This document shows, in pieces, positions 17,137 through 24,861 of a stretch of DNA of 64,000 bases. The translations under genes and the position numbers were made by a program. Under the pieces are notes generated by a model that saw only the letters and a list, made by a program, of their open reading frames with translations, had not been told where the DNA came from and did not search any database. Positions within the stretch are counted from its first letter, which is position 1. Every line of letters starts with the position of its first letter. The stretch spans positions 186,001 through 250,000 of the forward strand of contig JADJAH010000016.1 in assembly GCA_016704345.1 (NCBI GenBank), in the 5' to 3' direction. The stretch is from Ignavibacteria bacterium (GTDB taxonomy: Bacteria; Bacteroidota; Ignavibacteria; Tepidaquicellales; Tepidaquicellaceae).

Positions 17137-18528
17137 TTACTTCTTGCCTTTTCCATTACCTTTGTCATCGTTTCCTTTGCCGTTGTCATCATTTTTCTTT
17201 CCTTTGTCATCGTCATCATTCTTCTTTCCGTTGTTGTTGTCATCATTCTTTCCCTTGTTATCATTGCCATTATTATTCTTTTCTTTGCCGTCTCCGTCGT
17301 TCTTTTTGATGACGTCATTACCCTTATTCCGGTTACTGTTGTCATCATTCTTCTTTCCGTTATAGTTGCCGTTTCCTTTACTGTCATTGTCATCGCTCTC
17401 ATTCTTCTTGTTGATGCCGCTGCCATTGCTGATCTTGTCATTACCCTTGCTGTTATTGGCAGAACCGCGAGACTTCCAGTCATCATATCTCACATAGTTT
17501 TGCGGTGAGATTAGCATTACGCCGGATTTGTTCTTGTTCTTAATTCTCTTGAAGCCCGGACAGTAAACATTATATTCCTTTTCTGAATAACTGACATCGT
17601 TCATACGACCAACTCGTTTGATCTTCACTTGTTCGATGACCCTGCCGTAAATATTCTGAATCACATTTACATCAGGTCCCTGGTTTATAATTGTGTTGTT
17701 CAGAATCGTAATGCCGCCGGTTCTTGTCAGCTCACTTAACAGCACCTTGTTTACATTTCCCGGTGAGGAAACATAATATTTGTAAACTACAGGTTCAAGA
17801 AAATGTTTCCTGTCAACTATAACATAATTGTTGTCATCAATAAGAGAGTTATTCATTGACTGACTGCTTATGAATGAAGATGGAGGTAATGGAGCCCATG
17901 ATACATAGTTGTCGTTTTGTTTCCAATCTACCCACGCCGGAGCCCAAACTCTTCCCGGAACCCATAGCCAGTCTTCTGTTTCTGATTGCACCCATCTTCC
18001 AAAGTGAGATACGATCTCTTCGGCAGGCGTAGGCGCCTTGAAGTACCAGCCGGCATCGGAATGAACCCATTGTCCGTTAGTGTATGGCATAAATTTTGGA
18101 GCCGTTCCTTCAACAGTTACAACTCCCAGATCATTTGACGGTTTCCAAACATATATCATATTCGCTTCGCCCGGTGCAGAGGCTTGAGCATCGTTCAGCG
18201 CCAAAAGATTTGTGAGTAAGAATCTGTCTTCTCCTGTTCTTGCATTCGAAGCAGTATTTGGTTTCAGGCCAATGTCTTCTGATGATACCTGAACCCACTC
18301 GCCGTGAGGAGTCAGCTGTTCATAGAAATCTCTGTAATCAACCGTTGTAAGATCTTCATATGATTCCGTAAATTCTTTTTCGTCAATTGCTACTGTCACC
18401 AAACTCGTATCCTGTACTTCAGCCTTCGTAAGATCCTTGTCTGCTGTTTTTGTACAGGAAGAATATGCAAACAGCGAAATCGTAAAGACGATTGACAACA
18501 CTACTTTCAATATCATTTTATCTGTCAT
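17137..18528 (-). CDS. DUF6600 lipoprotein with Lys/Asn/Asp-rich tail
   Basis: 463 residues. The signal is a lipoprotein type (VFTISLFAYSSCTK; Cys near residue 26). Residues ~65-250 carry the DUF6600 signatures FYEQLTPHGEWV, WKPSNDLG, GQWVHSDAGWYF, GRWVQSETEDWLWVPGRVW and APAWVDWKQNDNYVSWAP. DUF6600 proteins are abundant Trp/Tyr-rich envelope lipoproteins of unknown role. Residues ~353-463 are low complexity, built almost only from Lys, Asn, Asp and Gly in blocks like GKKNDD and KGNDDKGNG, ending GKKK-like. The tail is highly charged and likely disordered, perhaps binding cations or polysaccharide. A dyad operator lies ~125 bp upstream of its start, suggesting control by the nearby LuxR-type regulators. 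Confidence 0.85.
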   Translation of the reverse strand: MTDKMILKVVLSIVFTISLFAYSSCTKTADKDLTKAEVQDTSLVTVAIDEKEFTESYEDLTTVDYRDFYEQLTPHGEWVQVSSEDIGLKPNTASNARTGEDRFLLTNLLALNDAQASAPGEANMIYVWKPSNDLGVVTVEGTAPKFMPYTNGQWVHSDAGWYFKAPTPAEEIVSHFGRWVQSETEDWLWVPGRVWAPAWVDWKQNDNYVSWAPLPPSSFISSQSMNNSLIDDNNYVIVDRKHFLEPVVYKYYVSSPGNVNKVLLSELTRTGGITILNNTIINQGPDVNVIQNIYGRVIEQVKIKRVGRMNDVSYSEKEYNVYCPGFKRIKNKNKSGVMLISPQNYVRYDDWKSRGSANNSKGNDKISNGSGINKKNESDDNDSKGNGNYNGKKNDDNSNRNKGNDVIKKNDGDGKEKNNNGNDNKGKNDDNNNGKKNDDDDKGKKNDDNGKGNDDKGNGKGKK

Positions 18529-18605
18529 GATGCTTATTGTTTTAGTTACATTCTTGAAAATTCAAAGTGTCCGTATTGTCTTATGCAGATGTCATTAATA
18601 GAAAC

Positions 18606-18690
18606 GGATCTTTGAGTATTCTAAATTACAAAAGAATCTTATGAAAGTGCATAGTCCTTTGGGTTGATAAGAGGGCTAATCCGTTTTTGG
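18606..18690 (-). promoter_or_regulatory. Conserved ~85-bp promoter region with dyad operator
   Basis: The dyad TAGTCC-N15-GGGCTA is at 18652-18678. Conservation extends to GGATCTTTGA at 18606, and the whole stretch matches 27661-27745 (shared blocks GGATCTTTGA, TTACAAAAGAAT, GCATAGTCCTTTGGG, GATAAGAGG). It lies upstream of the DUF6600 lipoprotein, which starts at 18528. Confidence 0.6.
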
Positions 18691-19050
18691 CTGTTTCTGC
18701 AATGAGTCGGTGTATTCGGACATTGTCGAAAGTCATGAAGCGACTTTCGAAATTCATTTGCGGGAAAAGAAACATGTGGAAAGAACAGTTTACTCGATTG
18801 CAAATTTTACGGTGCGCTCCCAAAAGAAAAGCAGTATATTTGAAGCGCGGCAAATTCGATCTTTGAGTGATAGGGAAACAGTTTTTGTATGGTTACAAAA
18901 ATGATCATGTTTTTTAAGTTTACTTTGTTCAAATGACCGGGGGAAGTTAACGGAGCAATAAACCGCATAGGACACAGTACTCTTAATTCATCAAATCCCT
19001 GCAAAACAATTTGCATTAACAAATAGAATTATCCGTTAACATAACGACAA

Positions 19051-20571
19051 ATGAAACTCTACGAAGAATTAGAAAAGCAACTGAGGAAGAATCCGGATTT
19101 TGTTTCTGAAAATGGCGAACTTAAAAAATGGGTGATCATCAGCAAGGCGCAGAATAATGATGCCGGCCTGATTGGTTTGTTGCTTGAATCCGATGAACTT
19201 AAGAAGAAATTCTTCATTGAAGTGAAAGCTTCCGGGAGATCTTCTTTGGTCTTCAATCAATCCATGTTTGCAGAGTTTCTCGAACAGAAGAATCATCTGA
19301 AAGACAGTTATACAAAATACGGCAACAAAGTAGGACTTACTATTGACGGGCAATATTTAAAGCAGAGAAACGAAGTGGCTCTGGTGTGGCCATACAAAGA
19401 CTGTGTACTCGAAGGCGGGCAAAGCCGTGAAGAAGACAAGCGCGATGAAATTTTCTTTAACGAACTTCTGGCCCAGGATGAGATCACTCAGCTTCTTGAA
19501 CCCAAGGTTCTTACAAGTGCTAAGAGATACACCTTAAAAGGCGCTAAGTCCTTTGACGGCTTCAGACGAGATGCAGAGCTTAACCGAAAGCGCGGCCTTC
19601 CCGAAGATACGATTACAGATAATCTCATCATCAAAGGCAACAATCTTCTTGCCTTGCATTCTCTTGAAAAGGAATTCGCCGGAAAGGTGAAGCTGATTTA
19701 TATTGATCCACCTTTCAACACAGAGCGTGATAGTTTCAGATACAATGATTCATTCACAAACTCTACTTGGCTAACATTCATGAAGAACAGACTTTCCACT
19801 GCAAGAGAATTACTAATCGAAGAAGGAAATTTGATTTTTCATATTGACAACAACCAATCACACTATGCAAAGATCTTGCTTGATGAAATTTTTGGAAGGG
19901 ACAATTTCATTAATGAAATTGTTTGGCACAAAGGAAGGGAAGGTGGAAGTTCCAGGTCCCATTCTTCAAGTTCTTCAATGCCGACAGAATATCAGAATAT
20001 ATTTGTTTACTCAAAGAACCGTAAAAATAGATTTTGGAAACCTATCTTAGGTCCGTACAAATCTTCAACTGTGAGTAATATAGAGAGAGATCACAAGGGT
20101 TGGTATTATACAAGAGGAAGAATGGGTCGGCAAACAGCTGAATGGGAGCTCGAATCAGGTGCCGGTCTTAAGACGTACGTTTCTGACAAGACTCACCTTG
20201 AGAAGGACGAAGTAATCAAATTAATAACAGATAAAGATGCTCAATTTGTATCCAAGGGTGACGTTTGGGGAAATGAATTTATTCCAAACAGTAAATCAAC
20301 AAAATATGACACAGAAAAGCCTGAGAAACTATTGATGCATTTGATACAAGCTGGTACTAACAGTTCAGATATTGTATTGGACTTTTTTCTTGGGAGTGGA
20401 ACTACTAATTCGGTAGCTCTAAAGTTAAGTCGTCAATTTATTGGAGTCGAGCAACTTGAAGAGGCTTTTCAATTTAATATTCAGAGACTTGGTTCCGTTG
20501 TAAAGGGTTGTACAAAACAAATATCAAAGATCGTCAATTGGCGCGGGGGGGGGGGAGTTCGTATATCTTGA
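19051..20571 (+). CDS. mod: Type III DNA methyltransferase (Mod), shifted out of frame at a G11 tract
   Basis: 506 residues as read. Residues ~1-140 are the usual type III Mod N-terminal region, ending WPYKDCVLEGGQ; IDPPFNTE (motif IV, ~218) and VLDFFLGSGTT (motif I, ~443) define a beta-class N6-adenine methyltransferase. The segment between them (~285-400) is the target-recognition region. Near the end the normal GGG(S/E)FVY motif is hit by a run of 11 G (20545-20555): the frame runs WRGGGGVRIS and stops. With 10 G the protein continues for about 100 residues as GGGEFVYLELKKYNEAF to a stop at 20875. Mod sets the recognition sequence for both modification and cleavage. No ribosome site is evident. 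First gene of a mod, Bro-N, res operon. Confidence 0.9.
   Translation: MKLYEELEKQLRKNPDFVSENGELKKWVIISKAQNNDAGLIGLLLESDELKKKFFIEVKASGRSSLVFNQSMFAEFLEQKNHLKDSYTKYGNKVGLTIDGQYLKQRNEVALVWPYKDCVLEGGQSREEDKRDEIFFNELLAQDEITQLLEPKVLTSAKRYTLKGAKSFDGFRRDAELNRKRGLPEDTITDNLIIKGNNLLALHSLEKEFAGKVKLIYIDPPFNTERDSFRYNDSFTNSTWLTFMKNRLSTARELLIEEGNLIFHIDNNQSHYAKILLDEIFGRDNFINEIVWHKGREGGSSRSHSSSSSMPTEYQNIFVYSKNRKNRFWKPILGPYKSSTVSNIERDHKGWYYTRGRMGRQTAEWELESGAGLKTYVSDKTHLEKDEVIKLITDKDAQFVSKGDVWGNEFIPNSKSTKYDTEKPEKLLMHLIQAGTNSSDIVLDFFLGSGTTNSVALKLSRQFIGVEQLEEAFQFNIQRLGSVVKGCTKQISKIVNWRGGGGVRIS
20545..20555. repeat. Homopolymeric G11 tract in mod
   Basis: Eleven consecutive G inside the codons of the conserved GGG(S/E)FVY motif. 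Loss of one G, or gain of two, restores a full-length Mod. Tracts of this kind are known slip sites for phase-variable mod genes; it is also the type of site where a consensus can be miscalled. Confidence 0.9.
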
Positions 20572-20875
20572 GCTAAAGAAATACAACGAAGCCTTTATGG
20601 AAAGAATCGAATCCGCTGAAGACACAAAAGAGCTTCTGAAAGTCTGGAAAGATATGAAGAAGAAATCGTTCCTGAATTACAATGTTGATTTGAAATTACA
20701 CGAGAAGCACTTAGAAGAATTCAAGCAACTCAAGCTGAAAGAACAGAAGAAACATCTCGCCGGGCTTTTGGATAAGAACCAGTTATATGTGAACCTGTCA
20801 TCGCTCAACGACAAGGACTTTGCATGTACCGATGAAGAGAAGAAACTGACAAAAGACTTTTACAAAATCAAATAA
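20556..20875 (+). CDS. mod: C-terminal segment of Mod in the shifted frame
   Basis: Translates as EFVYLELKKYNEAFMERIES through KKKSFLNYNVDL to LTKDFYKIK, the normal end of type III Mod proteins. The only internal start is the ATG at 20597, which would leave a tail with no catalytic part, so it is not expected to be a gene by itself. Its coding integrity, with no further lesions over ~105 codons, argues that the gene is read in full at least part of the time. Confidence 0.85.
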
Positions 20876-20885
20876 TAAGACAACG

Positions 20886-21740
20886 ATGAAGAAGGCTTCA
20901 GTGAAATTGTTTGAGAAGAAGCAGGTAAGAAGTATCTGGTTTGAAGAACAAGAGAAATGGTATTTCTCAATAATAGACGTAATTTCCATATTAACTGACC
21001 AACCAACGCATCAAGGGGCAAGAAATTATTGGAAAGTACTCAAGAACCGTCTTAATAAGGAAGGTAATCAAACGGTTACAAATTGTAACCGGTTGAAACT
21101 CGAAGCGGAAGACGGGAAGATGCGATTAACGGACGTAGCTGATACGGAGCAATTGTTCCGGTTGATACAGTCATTGCCTTCGAAAAAAGCGGAGCCCTTT
21201 AAACTTTGGCTTGCAAGAGTCGGTAGAGAGCGTGTTGACGAAATTGAAGATCCGGAAATCGGAATTGACCGTTTGATGGAGACTTACCTGAAGAAAGGGT
21301 ACAGCAAAGAGTGGATAAATCAGAGGCTGAAGAGCATTGAGGTAAGGAAGGACCTTACTGATGAATGGGAGAACAGAGGAGTCAAGAAAGGTCAGGAGTT
21401 TGCTATTCTCACAGATGAAATAACAAAGGCATGGAGCGGTTTCAAAGTTTCGCAATACAAAACTTTCAAAGGGCTGAAGAAAGAGAATCTCCGGGATAAT
21501 ATGACAAACCTTGAATTAGTTCTGAACATGCTTGCCGAAGCAACTACAACCGAGATCAGCAAGGAAAAAAAGCCAAGTACGTTTGTAGAAAGTAAGATCA
21601 TTGCCAAACAAGGCGGCACAATAGCAGGAAACACCAGAAGAGCGATCGAGGAAAAGACCGGCAAGAAGGTTGTAAGCAGTGTGTCGTCATCAAAACAGCT
21701 TCAGGAAAACAAGGCAAAACAATTAAAGGGAAAGAGATAA
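20886..21740 (+). CDS. Bro-N domain protein (phage antirepressor/DinD-like)
   Basis: 284 residues. Residues ~1-125 form a Bro-N domain (KQVRSIWFEEQEKWYFSIID, DQPTHQGARNYWKVLKNRL, LTDVADTEQLFRLIQSLPS, KLWLARVGRERVDEIEDPE). The C-terminal half (YLKKGYSKEWINQRLKSIEV, ILTDEITKAWSG, NMTNLELVLNMLAEATTTEI) is like the DinD/antirepressor-associated domain. It lies 10 bp behind the mod frame and overlaps res by one base (TAATG), so it is translated with the restriction subunit. Bro-N genes occur in several R-M loci, where they may control expression, but no mechanism can be read here. DNA damage-inducible DinD is an alternative name for the family. Confidence 0.85.
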   Translation: MKKASVKLFEKKQVRSIWFEEQEKWYFSIIDVISILTDQPTHQGARNYWKVLKNRLNKEGNQTVTNCNRLKLEAEDGKMRLTDVADTEQLFRLIQSLPSKKAEPFKLWLARVGRERVDEIEDPEIGIDRLMETYLKKGYSKEWINQRLKSIEVRKDLTDEWENRGVKKGQEFAILTDEITKAWSGFKVSQYKTFKGLKKENLRDNMTNLELVLNMLAEATTTEISKEKKPSTFVESKIIAKQGGTIAGNTRRAIEEKTGKKVVSSVSSSKQLQENKAKQLKGKR

Positions 21741-24286
21741 TGTCATACCTCTACAGCATTTTTGAAAATCACTTTGCACGTCAGGCGTTAGCAGAAGTAA
21801 AGTTATCAAACTGTATAAGTGACAATCTGGCTTTCTCTATTAGGCCTTACCAGGACGAAGCATTTAAAAGGTATCTCTATCTGGAGAAAGCGGAGTTTCC
21901 TGAAAAACCCGGCAAACCCTACCACATGCTTTTCAACATGGCTACCGGCAGCGGCAAGACTCTTGTAATGGCAGGCCTGATTCTTCATCTTCATTCAAAA
22001 GGTTATCGCAATTTCCTTTTCTTCGTCAATTCCAACAACATCTTTCAGAAAACCCGTGACAATTTTCTGAATCCGCATGCTACGAAATATCTCTTCAGCG
22101 ATAAGATCTTCATTGACGGAAAGGAAGTCTTAATTAAAGAAGTGCAGAACTTCGATGAAGCAGATAATCAAAACATCAACATTAAATTCACTACCATTCA
22201 GATGCTGCACAGCGATCTGAATAATACAAAAGAGAACAGCATCACCTATGAAGATCTGAGCAGTAAGAAAATTGCTTTGATAGCAGATGAAGCTCATCAT
22301 TTAAGCTCGGCGACAAAAAGTAACGGAGAACTGTTTGGCAGTTGGGAAGGTACGGTTATGGAAATATTGAACCGCAATCATGAAAACATACTTTTGGAAT
22401 TTACAGCCACGCTTGACTATGAAAGTCAGGATATCGTAAACAAGTATCAGGACAAAGTAATCTATAAGTATGGTCTCGCACAATTCCGTAAGGACAAATT
22501 CTCCAAGGAAATAAATCTCATCAGGTCTTCATACGGCGAGAAAGAGCGTATCTTGCAGGCGCTGATACTTAATCTTTACAGGCAAGAACTTGCAGCGTCT
22601 ATGAACATCAACCTTAAACCGGTAATACTTTTCAAAGCAAAAAGAACTATAGCAGAATCTGAACAGAACAAGGAGAACTTTCATAAACTCATTGATGAGC
22701 TTTCAGCAGAGAACATAGATCGAATGAAGACAAGTTCAAAGGTTGATGTTGTTCAAAAAGCATTCAGATTCTTTGACCGATCGAAAATCTCAACTACTGA
22801 AATCGCAAAACGGCTGAAACTGTACTTTGATCATGTCAATTGCATCAGCGCAAACAACGATGCCGAAGCTGAGCAGAATCAAATTAGACTTAATACTCTG
22901 GAAGATGAGAATAATCCTGTTCGAGCAGTTTTTGCCGTGCAAAAGCTGAATGAAGGCTGGGATGTTTTGAATTTGTTTGATATTGTTCGGCTGTATGAGG
23001 GAAGAGACGGCAAGGCAAATAAGCCCGGTAAGACAACAATTTCAGAAGCACAGTTGATAGGGAGGGGTGCAAGGTATTTTCCTTTTAAATTGGAACAAGG
23101 GCAAGATAAGTTCACCCGAAAGTTCGATCATGATCCTTACAGTGAACTAAGAACTTTGGAAGAACTTTACTATCATACCAAAGAAGACAACAGATACATC
23201 TCCGAACTTAAGAAAGCTCTCATTGATTCAGGAATATATGAAGATGAAGATGACCTTGTGGAGAAGCAGCTTACACTGAAGCCCGATTTCAAAAAGTCAG
23301 ATATTTACAGGACGGGCATGGTTGCCTTCAATAAGAGAATTGAGAAGAGCTTTGCAAATATTAGATCGTTCTCAGACCTTGAGGTTAAAAGAAAAAACTT
23401 TGAATGCACACTTTCATCAGGTCAGGGCAAAGTTACCGGTGCGTTTGAAAGTGCAGAAGACACCTACGTGGATATTTCCGGAAGTAAAGATGTGAAACTA
23501 TCAGATATTCCACCGCACATTGTGCATTATGCATTGACTCAAAATCCATTTTTCTATTTCGACAGTCTTCAAAAATATTTCCCCAACCTTGAGTGTATTT
23601 CCGAATTCATTCAAAGCAAGAATTATCTTGGCGGATTGGAAATAAGATTCACCGGTTCAGAATCAAGCCTTTCAGAAATATCGAACTCTGATTTTCTCAC
23701 AGCACTTCAGGGACTTCTTCAGGTAATAGAATCAGAGATTAAATCAAATATTACCGAGTATGAAGGTTCGGAATTTACGAATGATTTCATTCGCGAAGTA
23801 TTCAGGGATAAAAAGATCAAAGTGAATAAGAATGATGAAAGAGCTCGTGAGCAAATTGTTGATCAGCAGTGGTATGCCTACAAATCAAATTTTGGAACAA
23901 GTGAGGAAAAAAACTTTGTGAAATTGTTTGCCGCTGACTTATATGACAAACTAAAGAAGAAGTTCAAGAGTATTTATCTGATACGTAACGAAAGAGATGT
24001 GAAGATCTTTGACAAATCCGGTCGGGCATTTGAACCAGACTTCATTCTGTTTTGTAAAAAGAAAAATGGAAACAATTTTACCTATCAGGTATTTGTTGAG
24101 CCAAAGGGTGATCACCTAAAAAGTTATGACAAATGGAAAGAGGATTTCATGAGGGAAATCAAAAAGAAGCGCAAGACTTTGAATGTTCACACTGAGAAAT
24201 ATCTGGTTACGGCTGTACCTCTCTTCTATAGTGAGAGTCAGGAAAACGAATTTAAAACAGAATGGGAGAATACATTAGCTGATTAG
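21740..24286 (+). CDS. res: Type III restriction endonuclease subunit (Res)
   Basis: 848 residues. A superfamily 2 helicase/translocase core has Walker A MATGSGKT (67-74), DEAH box IADEAHHL (~182), motif III FTATLDYE (~220) and motif VI QLIGRGARYFP (~439). The C-terminal endonuclease has a PD-(D/E)xK pattern: EPDFILF (~764) and FVEPKGD (~785). Res forms a complex with Mod and cuts after ATP-dependent long-range communication between two sites. The start overlaps the Bro-N stop (TAATG). No lesions are seen. If Mod is shifted off, Res would have no partner, which fits a switch that removes restriction and modification together. Confidence 0.93.
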   Translation: MSYLYSIFENHFARQALAEVKLSNCISDNLAFSIRPYQDEAFKRYLYLEKAEFPEKPGKPYHMLFNMATGSGKTLVMAGLILHLHSKGYRNFLFFVNSNNIFQKTRDNFLNPHATKYLFSDKIFIDGKEVLIKEVQNFDEADNQNINIKFTTIQMLHSDLNNTKENSITYEDLSSKKIALIADEAHHLSSATKSNGELFGSWEGTVMEILNRNHENILLEFTATLDYESQDIVNKYQDKVIYKYGLAQFRKDKFSKEINLIRSSYGEKERILQALILNLYRQELAASMNINLKPVILFKAKRTIAESEQNKENFHKLIDELSAENIDRMKTSSKVDVVQKAFRFFDRSKISTTEIAKRLKLYFDHVNCISANNDAEAEQNQIRLNTLEDENNPVRAVFAVQKLNEGWDVLNLFDIVRLYEGRDGKANKPGKTTISEAQLIGRGARYFPFKLEQGQDKFTRKFDHDPYSELRTLEELYYHTKEDNRYISELKKALIDSGIYEDEDDLVEKQLTLKPDFKKSDIYRTGMVAFNKRIEKSFANIRSFSDLEVKRKNFECTLSSGQGKVTGAFESAEDTYVDISGSKDVKLSDIPPHIVHYALTQNPFFYFDSLQKYFPNLECISEFIQSKNYLGGLEIRFTGSESSLSEISNSDFLTALQGLLQVIESEIKSNITEYEGSEFTNDFIREVFRDKKIKVNKNDERAREQIVDQQWYAYKSNFGTSEEKNFVKLFAADLYDKLKKKFKSIYLIRNERDVKIFDKSGRAFEPDFILFCKKKNGNNFTYQVFVEPKGDHLKSYDKWKEDFMREIKKKRKTLNVHTEKYLVTAVPLFYSESQENEFKTEWENTLAD

Positions 24287-24387
24287 AATTATCTGCAATC
24301 AATTAAACAGACTATTCCGGAAGTATGTACTTGAAAGCAACTTATCATACCATTTGTCATCAAGTGAAGTTGCCTTTGTTTAGTGTT

Positions 24388-24447
24388 CCCAAAAGTTTGC
24401 GTTTTAGTCCGGTGTCTCATTTGTAGCTGCTACTGCAAACTTTTGGG
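24388..24447. repeat. 13-bp inverted repeat behind res
   Basis: CCCAAAAGTTTGC (24388-24400) and GCAAACTTTTGGG (24435-24447) are perfect inverted copies with a 34-bp loop. It may act as a terminator or a palindromic repeat. Confidence 0.75.
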
Positions 24448-24515
24448 TCACCAACAACTTTCCCTCACATCAGTGATGTTGTTAACCAAGAACTTTTGCC
24501 GCTTTTGAAATACCC

Positions 24516-24645
24516 AGGTTGTCTCAAAGCCAACCCATTCTGTCATTCCCGCGTGTTCCTGGAGGGAATCCACTCTGAAAATTGACACTTTAGAATAGGT
24601 GTCCCCGATAGAAACACTCGGGGACGACAGGTTTTGAGACAGCCT
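24516..24645. repeat. Nested palindrome
   Basis: Outer arms AGGTTGTCTCAAA (24516) and TTTGAGACAGCCT (about 24633-24645) differ at one base. Inside is a second stem, GTCCCCG/CGGGGAC (24601-24625). The left part TGTCTCAAAGCCAACCCA with TTCCCGCGTG resembles 17008-17055. Confidence 0.7.
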
Positions 24646-24695
24646 CTCAGGGGGAGGGGGCTTGATTGACTACAAATCTTAAAAACATTTCTGAA

Positions 24696-24733
24696 ACTCC
24701 TCCCCCTTCAGGGGGAGGCTGGGTGGGGGTGAG
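24696..24733. repeat. CTCCCCCTTCAGGGGGAGG dispersed element
   Basis: Hairpin CCTCCCCC/TTCA/GGGGGAGG followed by CTGGGTGGGGGTGAG. The same element lies inverted at 42319-42403, interrupted there by another repeat. Confidence 0.8.
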
Positions 24734-24781
24734 TAATGTAAATGCAGATTCAAATTGTTCTTGCTTGTGATTCACCCCGGT

Positions 24782-24825
24782 CCCGCCTGCAGAGAGTGAA
24801 CTTGATTAACCTACTGCGGGCAGGC
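24782..24825. repeat. Inverted copy of the 44-bp unit
   Basis: Begins CCCGCCTGCAGAGAG and ends GCGGGCAGGC; the ends match the reverse complement of the 44-bp array unit at 1484-1650, while the middle differs. Confidence 0.65.
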
Positions 24826-24861
24826 AACAACTTACCAAGTTTTAACACCTCAGCATATTCT

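Noticed and set aside
16963..17508. Long plus-strand frame rich in Ile/Leu/Val/Phe that looks like a membrane protein
   Set aside because: It is the antisense of the low-complexity Lys/Asn/Asp tail of the DUF6600 lipoprotein; A-rich codons on one strand read as hydrophobic on the other.
18710..18904. 64-residue plus-strand frame before the mod gene
   Set aside because: Start is GTG without ribosome site, no family is recognisable, and it overlaps a palindrome; composition alone is not enough.
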